Notes: generated by a model from the sequence alone, not told the origin. A stretch of DNA of 64,000 nt from Thiocapsa imhoffii (GCF_016583985.1 NZ_NRSD01000004.1:1-64000); one strand, 5' to 3'; positions 17,417 to 28,150 are shown, numbered from the stretch's first letter. A program made the numbers and translations.

Positions 17417-17998
17417 ATGACTGAATACGCGCTCATTCTGATCAGCACGGTGTTGGTGAACAACTTCGTGCTCGTCAAGTTTCTCGGTCTCTGCCCCTTT
17501 ATGGGCGTGTCCAAGAAGCTCGAGACCGCCGCTGGCATGGGACTCGCGACAACCTTCGTCCTGACCCTGTCCTCGGTGACCTCCTGGCTCGTCAATCAGT
17601 ATCTGCTGGTGCCCCTTGGGATTGAGTATCTGCGCATCATCGCCTTCATCCTGGTGATTGCCGCGGTGGTGCAGTTCACCGAGACCATCATGCGCAAGAC
17701 CAGCCCCTTGCTGTATCAGGTCTTGGGGATCTTCCTGCCGCTGATCACCACCAATTGCGCCGTGCTGGGGGTGGCGTTGCTGAACCTGCAGGCCGAACAC
17801 ACCCTGATCGAGGCGACGCTGTATGGCTTTGGCGCGGCCATTGGATTCTCACTGGTCCTCACCCTGTTCGCGGCAATGCGCGAACGGGTCGCGGTCGGTG
17901 ACGTCCCCGAACCCTTCCAGGGCAGTGCCATCGCCCTCGTGACCGCCGGCCTCATGTCGCTCGCCTTCATGGGTTTCGCGGGTCTGGTGGCGAATTGA
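17417..17998 (+). CDS. rnfA: Rnf electron-transport complex subunit A
   Basis: A 193-residue, six-helix inner-membrane protein (RnfA/RsxA). Typical stretches are [37 protein letters not shown] and the closing [11 protein letters not shown]. With RnfE it forms the membrane core holding an iron-sulfur cluster between the conserved Cys residues (LCPF, TNCA). It is the first gene of rnfABCDGE; the complex couples ferredoxin and NADH electron transfer to an ion gradient. In phototrophs it supplies low-potential electrons, for instance for nitrogen fixation. Confidence 0.96.
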   Translation: MTEYALILISTVLVNNFVLVKFLGLCPFMGVSKKLETAAGMGLATTFVLTLSSVTSWLVNQYLLVPLGIEYLRIIAFILVIAAVVQFTETIMRKTSPLLYQVLGIFLPLITTNCAVLGVALLNLQAEHTLIEATLYGFGAAIGFSLVLTLFAAMRERVAVGDVPEPFQGSAIALVTAGLMSLAFMGFAGLVAN

Positions 17999-18011
17999 GG
18001 TCGGGCACACG

Positions 18012-18584
18012 ATGTTGATCGCCATCCTCGCCATGACCGGTCTCGCGGGTGTCCTCGGACTCTTGCTCGGCTACTCGGCGATCCGCTTCCGGGTCGAAGG
18101 GAATCCAATCGCTGATCAGATCGACGCCTTGCTCCCGCAGACCCAATGTGGGCAATGTGGACATCCGGGATGCCGCCCCTATGCCGAAGCACTGGCCCGG
18201 GGCGAAGACGACATCAACAAATGTACCCCCGGCGGTGAAGCCACCGTGCTCGCCTTGGCGGATCTGCTCGGGCGCGACCCCACGCCGCTCGAAGTCGAGG
18301 AGAAACCCCCGTCGGTCGCGGTCATCGACGAGCAGACCTGTATCGGCTGTACCCTGTGCCTGCAGGCCTGCCCAGTCGATGCCATCGTGGGCGCCGCCAA
18401 GCAGTTGCATGGCGTCATCAGCAACGAGTGCACCGGGTGCGAACTCTGTCTGCCGCCATGCCCGGTCGAGTGTATTCGGATGGTTCCCATCGCGACCGAC
18501 ATTCCGCGCTGGCGTTGGCCTTATCCAGAGGGCCGGCCAGAGCAACACCCGGACGCGCGGGCGCACGTCGCCGCGGCGGCCTGA
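18012..18584 (+). CDS. rnfB: Rnf complex iron-sulfur subunit B
   Basis: The 190-residue protein starts with one membrane helix ([23 protein letters not shown]). A [4Fe-4S] domain follows ([17 protein letters not shown]...NKC, about 37-62). Two ferredoxin clusters are bound by [16 protein letters not shown] and [16 protein letters not shown]. RnfB passes electrons between ferredoxin and the membrane subunits. It begins 13 bp after rnfA and is followed 24 bp later by rnfC. Confidence 0.96.
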   Translation: MLIAILAMTGLAGVLGLLLGYSAIRFRVEGNPIADQIDALLPQTQCGQCGHPGCRPYAEALARGEDDINKCTPGGEATVLALADLLGRDPTPLEVEEKPPSVAVIDEQTCIGCTLCLQACPVDAIVGAAKQLHGVISNECTGCELCLPPCPVECIRMVPIATDIPRWRWPYPEGRPEQHPDARAHVAAAA

Positions 18585-18608
18585 TTCGAGAGAACCTCCT
18601 TGGCAGCC

Positions 18609-20201
18609 ATGCTTTCATTACTGAACCGGCGTCGTCTGTGGCGATTCCACGGCGGCCTGCACCTTCCGGACGAGAAGGCGCTCTCCAATGGGCATCCGGT
18701 GGTGTCGATGCCCTTGCCACGGCAACTCGTCATCCCCTTGCAGCAGCACATTGGGCGGCGCGCGCGCCCGATCGTCGAGGTTGGCGAACGTCTGCTCACG
18801 GGCCAGTTGCTTGCCCGCGCCGAGGGCGACATCAGCGCATGCGTCCATGCCTCGACGTCCGGGACCCTGATCGCGATCGAGGAGCATCCGGTTCCTCACC
18901 CCTCGGGCCTGTCCGCGCTCTGCGCGATCATTGCACCGGACGGCGAGGATGCCTGGGCCACGCCTCCCGAGCCCCTGACGCACTATGCCCAGTGCGATCC
19001 CGCCACGGTGCGCGAGCGCATCCGTTGGGCTGGCATCGTGGGCCTCGGTGGGGCGTCCTTCCCCACCAGCGTCAAGCTGAATCCGGGTCCGGATCAGCCC
19101 ATTCAGACCCTGATCCTCAACGGTGTGGAATGCGAGCCCTACATCACTTGCGATGACCGCTTGATGCGGGAACGCGCCGGGGACATCCTCGCTGGCGCCC
19201 GGATCATGCACTACTTACTCGGCGATCCGCGGGTGCTGATTGGGATCGAGGACAACAAACCCGAGGCCATCGCGGCGATGCGTGCGGCATTGGCCGAGAC
19301 GGACATGGCGGGTTACACCGAGATCCGCGTGGTCCCGACCCAATATCCCAGTGGTGGGGAGAAGCAGCTCATTCGCATCCTGACGGGGCGAGAGGTTCCG
19401 AGCCACGCCATCCCGGCGCGCATCGGGATCGTCTGTCAGAACGTTGGGTCCGCGGCGGCCGTGGCCGATGCCGTCCTGCGCAGTCGCCCACTGGTCTCGC
19501 GCATCGTGACGGTCACCGGTCGCGCGATCGCCGATCCGCGCAATGTCGAAGTCAGAATGGGCACACCGATCGCTGACGTCATCGACTTCTGTGGCGGCCT
19601 GCGCGAGACACCGCGCAAACTCCTCTGTGGTGGCCCCATGATGGGTTTCGCCTTGCAGGACACCCAAGCCCCCATCATCAAACCGTCCAATTGCATCCTG
19701 GCCTTGACCGAGGAAGAGAGTCCGGACCCGGGATCGGCCTTGGCCTGTATCCGCTGTGGGCGCTGCGCCGAGGTCTGTCCCGCCAAACTGCTGCCCCAGC
19801 AGATCTATTGGCATGCCCGCGCAAAGGATTTAGACCGCGTTCAGGATTACAACCTCTTCGATTGCATCGAGTGTGGCTGCTGCGCCCAGGTCTGCCCCAG
19901 CCACATTCCTCTGGTGCAGTACTATCGCTACGCGAAGAATGAAATCTGGGCGCGGGAGGAGGAGAAGCGCAAGGCCGAACTCGCGCGGGCCCGCCATGAA
20001 GCCAAGCAGGCGCGGATCGAACGCCAAGAACGCGAACGCCAGGCCCGGCTGCGTCAAAAGAAGGACACCTTGGCGGCCGCGACCAGCGATGCCTCCGGGC
20101 CAGCCGCCAAGCAAGCGGCCATCGAGGCCGCCACCCGGCGCGCGAGCGCGAAACGGGCCGCGGCCCTTGATCAAACGGAGACATCAAAGGGTGTCAGTTA
20201 G
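18609..20201 (+). CDS. rnfC: Rnf complex subunit C, NADH/ferredoxin dehydrogenase-like
   Basis: ATG at 18609 gives MLSLLNRRRLWRFHGGLHLPDEKALS, a standard RnfC start; a TTG three codons upstream is possible. Residues 130-380 form the NuoF-like flavin/NADH fold (GLGGASFPTSVKL, GVECEPYITCDDRLM). Two [4Fe-4S] motifs follow: CIRCGRCAEVCPAKLLP and CIECGCCAQVCPSHIPLV. The last 90 residues are a charged Ala/Glu/Arg coiled coil (EEEKRKAELARARHEAKQ), common in gammaproteobacterial RnfC. Total 530 residues. Confidence 0.96.
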   Translation: MLSLLNRRRLWRFHGGLHLPDEKALSNGHPVVSMPLPRQLVIPLQQHIGRRARPIVEVGERLLTGQLLARAEGDISACVHASTSGTLIAIEEHPVPHPSGLSALCAIIAPDGEDAWATPPEPLTHYAQCDPATVRERIRWAGIVGLGGASFPTSVKLNPGPDQPIQTLILNGVECEPYITCDDRLMRERAGDILAGARIMHYLLGDPRVLIGIEDNKPEAIAAMRAALAETDMAGYTEIRVVPTQYPSGGEKQLIRILTGREVPSHAIPARIGIVCQNVGSAAAVADAVLRSRPLVSRIVTVTGRAIADPRNVEVRMGTPIADVIDFCGGLRETPRKLLCGGPMMGFALQDTQAPIIKPSNCILALTEEESPDPGSALACIRCGRCAEVCPAKLLPQQIYWHARAKDLDRVQDYNLFDCIECGCCAQVCPSHIPLVQYYRYAKNEIWAREEEKRKAELARARHEAKQARIERQERERQARLRQKKDTLAAATSDASGPAAKQAAIEAATRRASAKRAAALDQTETSKGVS

Positions 20202-20237
20202 GATGATTGAGCGACGACTCAGCGAGCCCACCCCCCG

Positions 20238-21284
20238 ATGAGCGTATCCCTCCAGTGTTCGCCACATGGGTTGCGCCCCAATCGCGTCGATCGGGTGATG
20301 CAAGAGGTGCTGATTGCCCTGGTGCCGGGCGTCCTCGCCATGGTCTGGTTCTTCGGCTGGGGCGTGCTCATCAATATCGCCCTCGCGGTCAGCGTCGCGT
20401 TGATGGCCGAGGCCGCGATCATGTTGCTGCGACGCCGTTCGGTGCGGACCGCGCTCGGCGACTACAGCGCGGTGGTGACCGCCGTGCTCTTCGCGATCTC
20501 CGTACCTCCGACACTCCCCTGGTGGCTAACCCTGCTCGGCATCCTCTTTGCCATCGTCCTGGTCAAACAACTCTACGGCGGAATTGGCTATAACCCCTTC
20601 AATCCGGCAATGGCCGGGTATGTGTTCCTGCTGGTGTCCTATCCGGTCGCCATGACCACCTGGCTGGCACCGAACATGCTGGCCGAACACACGCTCGGTT
20701 TCATCGAATCATGGCGCCTCATCTTCACCAACACCCTGCCGCCCGGGGTCACATGGGACGCCCTCTCGGCCGCGACGCCGCTGGATGAAATGCGCGGTCA
20801 ACTCGATCGCGGCCTGACGATCGCCGAGATCGGCCAAAGCCCACTCTGGGGTCTGTTCGGCGGCCGCGGCTGGGAATGGGTCTCCGCTGGCTTCTTGATC
20901 GGCGGCCTCTGGTTGCTCTGGCGCCGGATCATCACCTGGCAGATCCCAGTCTCGATGCTCGCGGCGCTCGCGCTCATGGCCGGTCTGTTTTGGACACTCG
21001 ACCCCCAGACGCACCCGCTGCCCACCTTTCATCTGTTCAGTGGCGCGGCCATGCTGGGGGCCTTCTTTATCGCGACCGATCCCGTCAGCGCCTGCACCAC
21101 CAAGCGCGGTCAGATCCTGTTCGGGGCCGCGATCGGTGTGATCGTTTTCGTCATCAGGACCTGGGGCGGTTATCCCGAGGCCGTTGCCTTCGCGGTCCTC
21201 CTGATGAACATCGCCGCCCCGACGATCGATCACTACACGCAACCCAGAGCCTTCGGACACACTAGAGGTCGAGTCAACCGATGA
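20238..21284 (+). CDS. rnfD: Rnf complex membrane subunit D
   Basis: The 348-residue RnfD/NqrB-like membrane protein has about eight to ten helices. The motif YNPFNPAMAGYVFLLVSYP is diagnostic. The SAATPLDEMRGQL stretch (about 173-185) matches the site where FMN is bound covalently to Thr. It overlaps rnfG by 4 bp (ATGA), so the two are translationally coupled. Confidence 0.96.
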   Translation: MSVSLQCSPHGLRPNRVDRVMQEVLIALVPGVLAMVWFFGWGVLINIALAVSVALMAEAAIMLLRRRSVRTALGDYSAVVTAVLFAISVPPTLPWWLTLLGILFAIVLVKQLYGGIGYNPFNPAMAGYVFLLVSYPVAMTTWLAPNMLAEHTLGFIESWRLIFTNTLPPGVTWDALSAATPLDEMRGQLDRGLTIAEIGQSPLWGLFGGRGWEWVSAGFLIGGLWLLWRRIITWQIPVSMLAALALMAGLFWTLDPQTHPLPTFHLFSGAAMLGAFFIATDPVSACTTKRGQILFGAAIGVIVFVIRTWGGYPEAVAFAVLLMNIAAPTIDHYTQPRAFGHTRGRVNR

Positions 21285-21928
21285 AGACAACCCCCATCTT
21301 CCTCGCGGCCTTCGTGCTCAGCGCCTTCTCGGTCTCGGGCGTGGCACTGGTCGCGGTCACCCATCATCTGATGGATGGACGCATCGCCGAGAATCAACGA
21401 CACGCCATGCTGCAAAAGCTGGAGTCGATCGTCCCACAGGGGGCGTTTGATAATGATCCACTTGAGGATCTGATTCAGGTGAGCGCACGCGAACTCCTCG
21501 GCTCACAGACAACCCGCGTACATCGGGTGCGCAAGGGCGAGGAACCCGTCGCGGTCATCCTCGACCCGGTCGTCCCCGATGGGTATGCAGGTCCCATCCA
21601 ACTGCTCGTCTCCGTGCTCCAGGACGGCACGATCGGCGGGGTGCGCGTCCTCTTTCACCATGAGACCCCCGGCCTCGGCGACAAGATCGAGGAGCGCAAA
21701 TCCGATTGGATCCTCAGTTTTGATGGCAAGTCGCTGGTGAATCCGACGCCGACGGGGTGGGCGGTCAAACGCGACGGTGGTGAGTTCGATCAATTCACCG
21801 GCGCCACCATCACGCCACGCGCCATCGTCGAGGCGGTCAAAAACACCCTCATCTACGTCCAACAACAGGGGAACAGTCTGTTCGAACCCATCAATACGGG
21901 GGCCGTCGTGCCTCAGGAGGCAGGTTGA
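21281..21928 (+). CDS. rnfG: Rnf complex subunit G, flavoprotein
   Basis: The 215-residue protein has one N-terminal membrane helix and a periplasmic FMN-binding domain. The covalent flavin motif is [19 protein letters not shown] (about 167-185), with Thr in the (S/T)GAT-x-T pattern. [14 protein letters not shown] is also conserved. ApbE would attach the FMN; no apbE is in the window. Its stop overlaps the rnfE start (TGATG). Confidence 0.95.
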   Translation: MKTTPIFLAAFVLSAFSVSGVALVAVTHHLMDGRIAENQRHAMLQKLESIVPQGAFDNDPLEDLIQVSARELLGSQTTRVHRVRKGEEPVAVILDPVVPDGYAGPIQLLVSVLQDGTIGGVRVLFHHETPGLGDKIEERKSDWILSFDGKSLVNPTPTGWAVKRDGGEFDQFTGATITPRAIVEAVKNTLIYVQQQGNSLFEPINTGAVVPQEAG

Positions 21929-22647
21929 TGGCCGCGCCTCAGTCCTATGGCCGCATCGTCGGCGACGGGCTCTGGAGCAACAATCAAGCCCTGGTTGCCT
22001 TGTTGGGTCTCTGTCCCTTGCTCGCGGTCACAACCAGCGCCACCAACGGGCTGGGCATGGGGCTCGCCACAACCGCGGTCCTCGTCCTCTCGAATGTCAC
22101 CGTCTCGCTGATCCGTCACCTGGTCCGCCCCGAGGTTCGCCTCCCGGTCTTCGTGCTTGTCATCGCCTCCTTCGTCACCACGGTCGAATTGAGCATGCAA
22201 GCCTATTTCTACGACCTCTATCTCGTGCTTGGTCTCTTCATCCCCTTGATCGTGACCAACTGTGCGATCATCGGTCGCGCCGAGGCGTTCGCCTCCAAGA
22301 ACCGGGTCGACCGCGCACTGCTCGACGCCATTGCGATGGGCATCGGTTTCACACTCGTCTTGGTGGCGCTAGGCGGGATGCGCGAATTCGCGGGTCAGGG
22401 AACCCTCTTCTATCAGGCGAACCTCCTGCTCGGCGACGCGGCCAGTCAACTCAGTCTCAGTCTTGGCGATGACTTCCAAGGCGCCTTGATCGCCATCCTG
22501 CCACCCGGTGCCTTCATCGGCCTCGGGCTCTTGATTGCCCTGAAAAATCTCGTCGATCAACGGGTGCAGCGCGCCAAGCGGCGCGCCAGGGCGCGTCAGT
22601 CCGTTCCCACGCCGCGAGCAAGCGTGCCCGCTCCCGCGGCAGGATGA
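21928..22647 (+). CDS. rnfE: Rnf complex membrane subunit E
   Basis: The 239-residue partner of RnfA has six predicted helices and the paired motifs [18 protein letters not shown] and [19 protein letters not shown]. The ATG at 21928 is preceded by AGGAGG, a strong ribosome-binding site; the TTG one codon earlier is less likely. A positively charged tail ([13 protein letters not shown]) would face the cytoplasm. This closes the operon; no rnfH follows. Confidence 0.95.
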   Translation: MAAPQSYGRIVGDGLWSNNQALVALLGLCPLLAVTTSATNGLGMGLATTAVLVLSNVTVSLIRHLVRPEVRLPVFVLVIASFVTTVELSMQAYFYDLYLVLGLFIPLIVTNCAIIGRAEAFASKNRVDRALLDAIAMGIGFTLVLVALGGMREFAGQGTLFYQANLLLGDAASQLSLSLGDDFQGALIAILPPGAFIGLGLLIALKNLVDQRVQRAKRRARARQSVPTPRASVPAPAAG

Positions 22648-22683
22648 TCCAACGCTCCGGATACAGAACCAGCTGCGCGGCCG

Positions 22684-24755
22684 TCACAGCATCTGCAGGA
22701 GGGTCCGGCGCAGCTCATCGGGGCGCACCGGCTTAGACAGAAAGGCATCCATCCCGGCCGCGAGACACTGCTGTTTCACATCCTCGGACGCATTGGCGGT
22801 CAGGGCCAGGATGGGCATCGGCCGGGTGCCGACCGTCTCGCGGTAGCGGCGCGTGAAACCGATCCCGTCGAGTTTTGGCATCCGCAGATCCACAATGGCC
22901 ATGTCATAGACGCCCGTCAGTGCCTCGGCCAGCGCGGCCTCGCCATCCGCAACCTGGGTGATGGGAAAACCCATCTTGCTCAAAAAGCTCGTGATCACCC
23001 GCGCCGCGATGGCGTTATCCTCCGCCACCAACACCGGATGTTGCGCCGCGCCGGGCAGGGGTGCGAGCGCGTTCAACGGGGTGTTGCCCGGCCCGGCATT
23101 CGCAACGGCGACGCGCGCGCAACTCGGTGCGAAACAGGCCAGGACGGCAGCGAGCAGATCTTCCGGAAGATAGGGCTTGGTCAGACAATGGTGATGGGGC
23201 GCCAGCTCCCGTGGACGCTGACCTGGATCGATGAGGAAGAGATAGGTCAGCGCATCGCCAACCGGGGTCTTGAGTGCCACGCGCGCCGCCTTGACGTCGC
23301 TCCCACCCGGATGATCGGCGATCACCAGGAGATCGGCCGCCTGCCCGGCCAACGCAGCCGGGTCCGCCGCGCCCACGCAGATCGCTCCCTCGCGGCGCAG
23401 GGTCGTCAACGCCAACTCGCGCGCCGTGTCGTTGTGTTCCAAGAGCAGGATGCGCCGGCCATGTAGCCGGTCTAACGTGACCGGTGACGCCGGGGCGGCG
23501 TCCGCCAGCAGTGGGAGACGCACCCAAAACCGACTGCCACGCCCCAGCGTACTGTCCACGCCGATCGTCCCGCCCATCAGCACGGTCAGCTCCCGTGCAA
23601 TCGTCGTTCCGAGCCCGGTTCCTCCGAAGCGCCGCGTCGTCGATTCATCGGCTTGCCGAAAACTCTCGAAGAGATTGGGGAGCTTCTCCGGGGCAATTCC
23701 AATACCGGTGTCGATCACCTCGAACAGCAGATGCGCGCAGTCCATCTCGGCCTCCGCCGGACGGACGCTCAGGCACACCCGGATCTCGCCAGTCTCGGTG
23801 AATTTCACGGCGTTGCCCACCAGATTAAAAAGAATCTGTCGCACCCGTAAGAGATCGCCCGAAACCTCTGGCGGGACCGCGGGATCGACGTCACAAATCA
23901 ATTCCAACCCCGCGGCGCGGACACGATGGCCGAGTGCCCCGCACACGTCTCGCACGGGCATGCGTGGATCGAAGGCCATTCGCTCCAACTGCAGTTGGCG
24001 GGCATCGATCTTCGAGAAATCGAGGATGTCACCGATCAGTGCCCCTAGGACATCGGCCGAGTGGGCGATGGCCTCGACATAGTCCTGCTGTTCGGCATCG
24101 AGCCGTGTGCCCTTCAGGAGTTCGGTCATGCCCATGACCCCGGTCAAGGGTGTGCGCAATTCGTGCGTCATGAAGGCCAGAAAATCGCCCTTTGCCTGAT
24201 TCGCCTTCTCCGCCTCGGCACGCGCATCTTGGACCTTGTGTAACAATGAATACTGATAGAGCGGCAGCAGGGCCAAGAGCACCAGGAAGAATGCGGCTTC
24301 GAATGGATGTTGCCCCCATTGATCGAGCGCGATCAAGACACTGTTATAGGCCACCACGGCAGACGCGGCCGCGACGGTGAGCGGCCGTTTACCAAAACGG
24401 GTCGCCGCTGAGATGAAGACGAGGATGTAGAGGAGGTAGAAGGGGCTGATCGCCTCGCGCGTGATGAAAATCGCCAGGCTAATGGCGCCGATGTCGAGCA
24501 CGATCCCAACATAGATTCGCGCGGTCCAATGAGGGCGCTGCGCGATGCTGATCAGGAAGCCCACATTCGAGCACAGATAGAGACCGAACAAGGTCAGATA
24601 GTAGGGAACATCCACCTCGTAGTATTGGGTCACCGCCCCCAGGGCGATGTAGAGCGCGCCGATCAGACACGCCGAGATCCTCACCAACGCCGACTGGAAC
24701 TCGGGATTCCCGAGCAAGGACGACGCGCCTCCGTGACGCGACAACAATCCATTCA
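22684..24755 (-). CDS. hybrid sensor histidine kinase, RpfC-like
   Basis: From ATG 24755 (AGGAG ribosome-binding site) it encodes 690 residues; the longer frame upstream lacks such a site. Five or so membrane helices (about 25-170) are followed by HisKA with the phospho-acceptor His198 in MTHELRTPLTG. The HATPase domain shows NLVGNAVKFT, DTGIGI and GGTGLGTTIARELT. Two receiver-like domains follow. The first (LLLEHNDTARELALTTLRREG) lacks a recognisable phospho-Asp; the second (VLVAEDNAIAARVI, IVDLRMPKLDG, SKPVRPDEL) is intact. RpfC of the DSF quorum system has a similar membrane layout, but no rpfF or rpfG is near. Ligand unknown. It is divergent from prkB, across 237 bp. Confidence 0.85.
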
Positions 24756-24992
24756 TCTCCGCTCCTCCAGGACCACTCCCGAGCTTGAAGTGATTCGGTC
24801 TCGATCGCATTGCGGCCGCGCGATCATGTATATTAGAGAATCCTGTCGCGTCTATCGCACACGACACCGATCCAGCCGATGGGCTCGACGGGCCCGATCC
24901 GAGGGATCGAACCGCTCGATCCAGATCTCGCACGACGCCTCTCAAGGGTGATCGCGACGAGGCAATCAGCTCTAGAGAACGAGGAAAAGACG

Positions 24993-25883
24993 ATGTCTAA
25001 GAAGCATCCGATCGTCGCGGTCACCGGATCGTCCGGCGCCGGCACAACCACCGTCAAACGCGCCTTCGAGCACATCTTTTACCGTGACGGCATCAAGGCC
25101 GCGGTGATCGAGGGCGATAGCTTTCATCGCTTCGACCGGATCGCGATGCGCGATGAGATGGCACGTGCCGCGAAAGAGAATCGCAATCTCAGCCACTTCG
25201 GCCCCGAGGCGAACCGGTTCGATCTGCTCGAGGAACTGTTCCGCAATTACGGCGAGAGCGGAACCGGGAAGCAGCGGTATTACATTCACAGCGACAGCGA
25301 AGCCGATCATCACAACGCGCGTCTTGGCACCGTGCTCAAGGCAGGAGAATTCACCCCCTGGGAGGACCTTCCCGAGGGGACGGATGTCCTCTTCTATGAA
25401 GGGCTGCATGGTCTCGTTGTCACGGAAGAGGACAATGTCGCGCAGCATGTCGATCTCGGCGTGGGGGTCGTGCCCATCATCAATCTGGAATGGATCCAGA
25501 AGATCTTTCGCGACAATGCCGAGCGGGGCTACTCAGCCGAGGCGATCGTCGACACCATCATGCGGCGCATGCCGGATTACATCCGCCACATCACGCCACA
25601 GTTTTCACTCACGGACATCAACTTCCAGCGAGTGGCAACGGTCGATACGTCCAATCCCTTCATCGCGCGCGACATCCCAACCCCGGATGAGAGCTTCGTG
25701 ATCATCCGCTTCAAGGATCCCGAGAAGTTGCAGATCAACTTCCCCTACCTGCTGTCGATGATACACGATTCGTTCATGTCGCGCCGCAATACCATGGTTG
25801 TTCCAGGAGGCAAGATGGGGATGGCGATGGAGGTCATCCTCCAGCCCATCATTGAACGGATGATGGACGCCCGTCGCGTCTAA
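24993..25883 (+). CDS. prkB: phosphoribulokinase
   Basis: The 296-residue class I (octameric, bacterial) phosphoribulokinase makes ribulose 1,5-bisphosphate from ribulose 5-phosphate and ATP in the Calvin cycle. The P-loop is GSSGAGTTTVKRAF (about 12-25). IEGDSFHRFDR carries the catalytic-type Asp and His, and EGLHG the second acidic motif. ATG 24993 follows GAGGAAA. Length and lack of the Cys-regulated insert of plant enzymes fit the proteobacterial form. It stands alone, without rubisco, upstream of rlmJ. Confidence 0.96.
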   Translation: MSKKHPIVAVTGSSGAGTTTVKRAFEHIFYRDGIKAAVIEGDSFHRFDRIAMRDEMARAAKENRNLSHFGPEANRFDLLEELFRNYGESGTGKQRYYIHSDSEADHHNARLGTVLKAGEFTPWEDLPEGTDVLFYEGLHGLVVTEEDNVAQHVDLGVGVVPIINLEWIQKIFRDNAERGYSAEAIVDTIMRRMPDYIRHITPQFSLTDINFQRVATVDTSNPFIARDIPTPDESFVIIRFKDPEKLQINFPYLLSMIHDSFMSRRNTMVVPGGKMGMAMEVILQPIIERMMDARRV

Positions 25884-25900
25884 CCGCGAGGACTGCCGGC

Positions 25901-26704
25901 CTGCTCAGCTATCTTCACGGCTTTCACGCCGGCAACCACGCCGATGTGCTCAAGCATGCGGTCCTGGCGCTCTTGCTCGAGTCATTGGCCAAGACGCCGA
26001 AGCCCTGTGTCTATATGGAGTCGCATGCCGGCGCGGGTTGCTACGACCTCGATTCCGAACAGTCACGTCAGACCGGTGAGGCACGTTGCGGGATCGAACG
26101 TCTCTGGACACGGCGCGATGCCTTTCCGGAGCTAGTACCGTACCTACGGGCCATCGCGGCTCGGAATCGCACGGGCGGCTATGCCAACTATCCGGGATCA
26201 CCCATGATTGCCGCGCAGCTGCTGCGTGCGAACGACCGGTTGATTCTGATGGAGCGGCATCCGGGGGAGGTTCGGCAACTGAAACGCGCCCTGGGCGGCG
26301 ATCCCCGGGTCAGCATTCACCACCGTGATGGTCTCGAGGGTCTGCGAGCACTCCTGCCACCCAAGCCGGCCCGCGGACTCGTCCTCGTCGATCCCTCATA
26401 CGAGCAAAGCGCGGACTATGCCGCGGTCGCCGAGGCGCTCATCGCGGCGTATCGGCGTTGGCCGACGGGTGTCTATGTGCTCTGGTTCCCACGACTCGAG
26501 CGTCAGCGCGATCGTGCTACCCTGCTCTTGAATCGCATCCATCAGGCGATCCCGAACGGGCTGCGACTCGAACTCACGCCACCGGGACCGGATCGCGCCT
26601 TGGGTCTGCGCGGGTCGGGGCTGCTCATCCTCAACCTCCCGTGGGGACTGGAAACGCCACTCACAGCACTGATTCCCCGCTTGACCGCGGCCTTAGCGGA
26701 ATAG
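25901..26704 (+). CDS. rlmJ: 23S rRNA (adenine2030-N6)-methyltransferase
   Basis: The family starts M-L-S-Y-R-H-S-F-H-A-G-N-H-A-D-V-L-K-H. Here the same residues (LSYLHGFHAGNHADVLKH) follow a CTG at 25901 that occupies the Met position, with GCGAGGA eight bases upstream. CTG is therefore the likely start, giving 267 residues; the first ATG-type start would remove the conserved N-terminus. The SAM site is ESHAGAGCYDL and the catalytic motif DPSYEQ (usually DPPYE). It modifies A2030 of 23S rRNA. It is 17 bp after prkB. Confidence 0.9.
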   Translation: MLSYLHGFHAGNHADVLKHAVLALLLESLAKTPKPCVYMESHAGAGCYDLDSEQSRQTGEARCGIERLWTRRDAFPELVPYLRAIAARNRTGGYANYPGSPMIAAQLLRANDRLILMERHPGEVRQLKRALGGDPRVSIHHRDGLEGLRALLPPKPARGLVLVDPSYEQSADYAAVAEALIAAYRRWPTGVYVLWFPRLERQRDRATLLLNRIHQAIPNGLRLELTPPGPDRALGLRGSGLLILNLPWGLETPLTALIPRLTAALAE

Positions 26705-26773
26705 CGGATCATCGGTTACGCGGCTCGGCTGGCAACGGGCGCGCAGATTTCGTTCGCCACGCCCAGACCCGCC

Positions 26774-27646
26774 TCAGTCACGCGCTTCGAGGACCTCATC
26801 GTCGGGTTCCAAGGCGGCAACACTCACGAGATGAACCCGCCGACTGTCGGCGCGCAGCACCGTGAAACGGAAACGACCGAGTTCCACCATCTCGCCGCGC
26901 TGGGGGAGATGTCCGAGTGCGTTGACGATGAGCCCACCGATGGTATCGAACTCCTCATCCGAGAAGTCACTGCCGAAATAGTCGTTGAAATCCTCGATCG
27001 TGGTCCGGGCCTTGGCACTGAATTCGTTTTTGCCACGACGAAAGATTCCCGGCCCCTCATCGTAGTCGTGCTCGTCATCGATCTCCCCGACGATCTGCTC
27101 AAGGACATCCTCGATGGTCACCAGCCCCGCCGCACTCCCGTATTCATCGATCACGATCGCCATGTGATTCCGGCTCGCGCGAAACTCTTTCAGCAAAACA
27201 TTCAGCCGCTTGCTCTCAGGCACGAAAACCGCCGAGCGGAGCAGATCACGGATGTTGAAGGCGCGGCCACCATGGTCGCGACAGAACGGCAGGAGGTCTT
27301 TGGCGAGAAGGATGCCTACCACCTCGCCTTTGTCATCACCCGTGACCGGAAAGCGGGAGTGGGCGGACTTGATCGCGATCTCGAGGATCTTTTCGAGCGA
27401 ATCATCGCGCCGCAGACAGACCATCTCGGCACGCGGGATCATGATGTCGCGGACCCGCAGATCGGAGACCTGCAACACCCCTTCGATCATGCTCAAGGCA
27501 TCCATGTCGAGCAGTTCGCGTTCCTTCGCGTCCTTCAGTAATTCCAGGAGTTGTTCCTTGTCTCGTGGCTCGCCTCCGAGCATCTGGCCGATTCGCTCCA
27601 ACCAGGTGAATGAACGCGAGCCGTCGCTAGATCGATCGCTTGTCAT
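26774..27646 (-). CDS. corC: CorC-type CBS-domain transporter protein
   Basis: The 290-residue soluble protein has two CBS domains (about 65-190, VRDIMIPRAEMVCLRRDDSLEKIL and DEYGSAAGLVTIEDVLEQIVGEI) and a C-terminal CorC_HlyC domain (about 205-285, GLIVNALGHLPQRGEMVELGRFRFTVLRADSRRV). It is the YbeX/CorC family, linked to magnesium and cobalt efflux and, in E. coli, to ribosome biology. Start ATG 27646 lies 6 bp after ybeY, as last gene of miaB-phoH-ybeY-corC. Confidence 0.93.
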   Translation of the reverse strand: MTSDRSSDGSRSFTWLERIGQMLGGEPRDKEQLLELLKDAKERELLDMDALSMIEGVLQVSDLRVRDIMIPRAEMVCLRRDDSLEKILEIAIKSAHSRFPVTGDDKGEVVGILLAKDLLPFCRDHGGRAFNIRDLLRSAVFVPESKRLNVLLKEFRASRNHMAIVIDEYGSAAGLVTIEDVLEQIVGEIDDEHDYDEGPGIFRRGKNEFSAKARTTIEDFNDYFGSDFSDEEFDTIGGLIVNALGHLPQRGEMVELGRFRFTVLRADSRRVHLVSVAALEPDDEVLEARD

Positions 27647-27652
27647 CGTTTC

Positions 27653-28123
27653 TCATGGTTCTTCATAGGGTGACGGAAATCCCAAGGCGTCAAGAATACG
27701 GGTCTCCAGATCCTCCATCACGACCGCGTCAGCTTCATCCTGGTGATCATGACCCAAGAGATGCAGCACGCCATGGACGACCAGATGAGCCCAATGGGCC
27801 TCGGCTGATTTTTCTTGCTCCTGGGCCTCGCGCGCGACCACGTCGGCACAGATCACGAGATCGCCCAGCAGATCGTGAATCGAATCGCCCATCGGCACGC
27901 CCGCCGGGGCATCGAACGGAAAAGACAGCACATTGGTCGGACCTGGACGCCCACGATAGGTCTGATTCAGGGACGCACTCTCCGCGGCGTTGACCATCCG
28001 GATGGTCAACTCGGCATGCTCCCGGCGCCCCTCCAACGCGGCTTGCACCCAACGCTCAAAGGCGCCGTCGTCCGGGAGGCCAGTCAACACACTGGCTCGC
28101 TGCAGATCCAGCTTCAGATGCAT
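27653..28123 (-). CDS. ybeY: endoribonuclease YbeY, 16S rRNA maturation
   Basis: The 156-residue metal-dependent RNase matures the 16S rRNA 3' end and acts in ribosome quality control. The zinc site [11 protein letters not shown] (HxxxHxxxxxH, about 121-131) is complete. [20 protein letters not shown] and [10 protein letters not shown] are further family motifs. It is the third gene of the miaB operon, 27 bp after phoH. Confidence 0.95.
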   Translation of the reverse strand: MHLKLDLQRASVLTGLPDDGAFERWVQAALEGRREHAELTIRMVNAAESASLNQTYRGRPGPTNVLSFPFDAPAGVPMGDSIHDLLGDLVICADVVAREAQEQEKSAEAHWAHLVVHGVLHLLGHDHQDEADAVVMEDLETRILDALGFPSPYEEP

Positions 28124-28150
28124 CTGAGGTGGTGCTCGCGGGACGGACCC

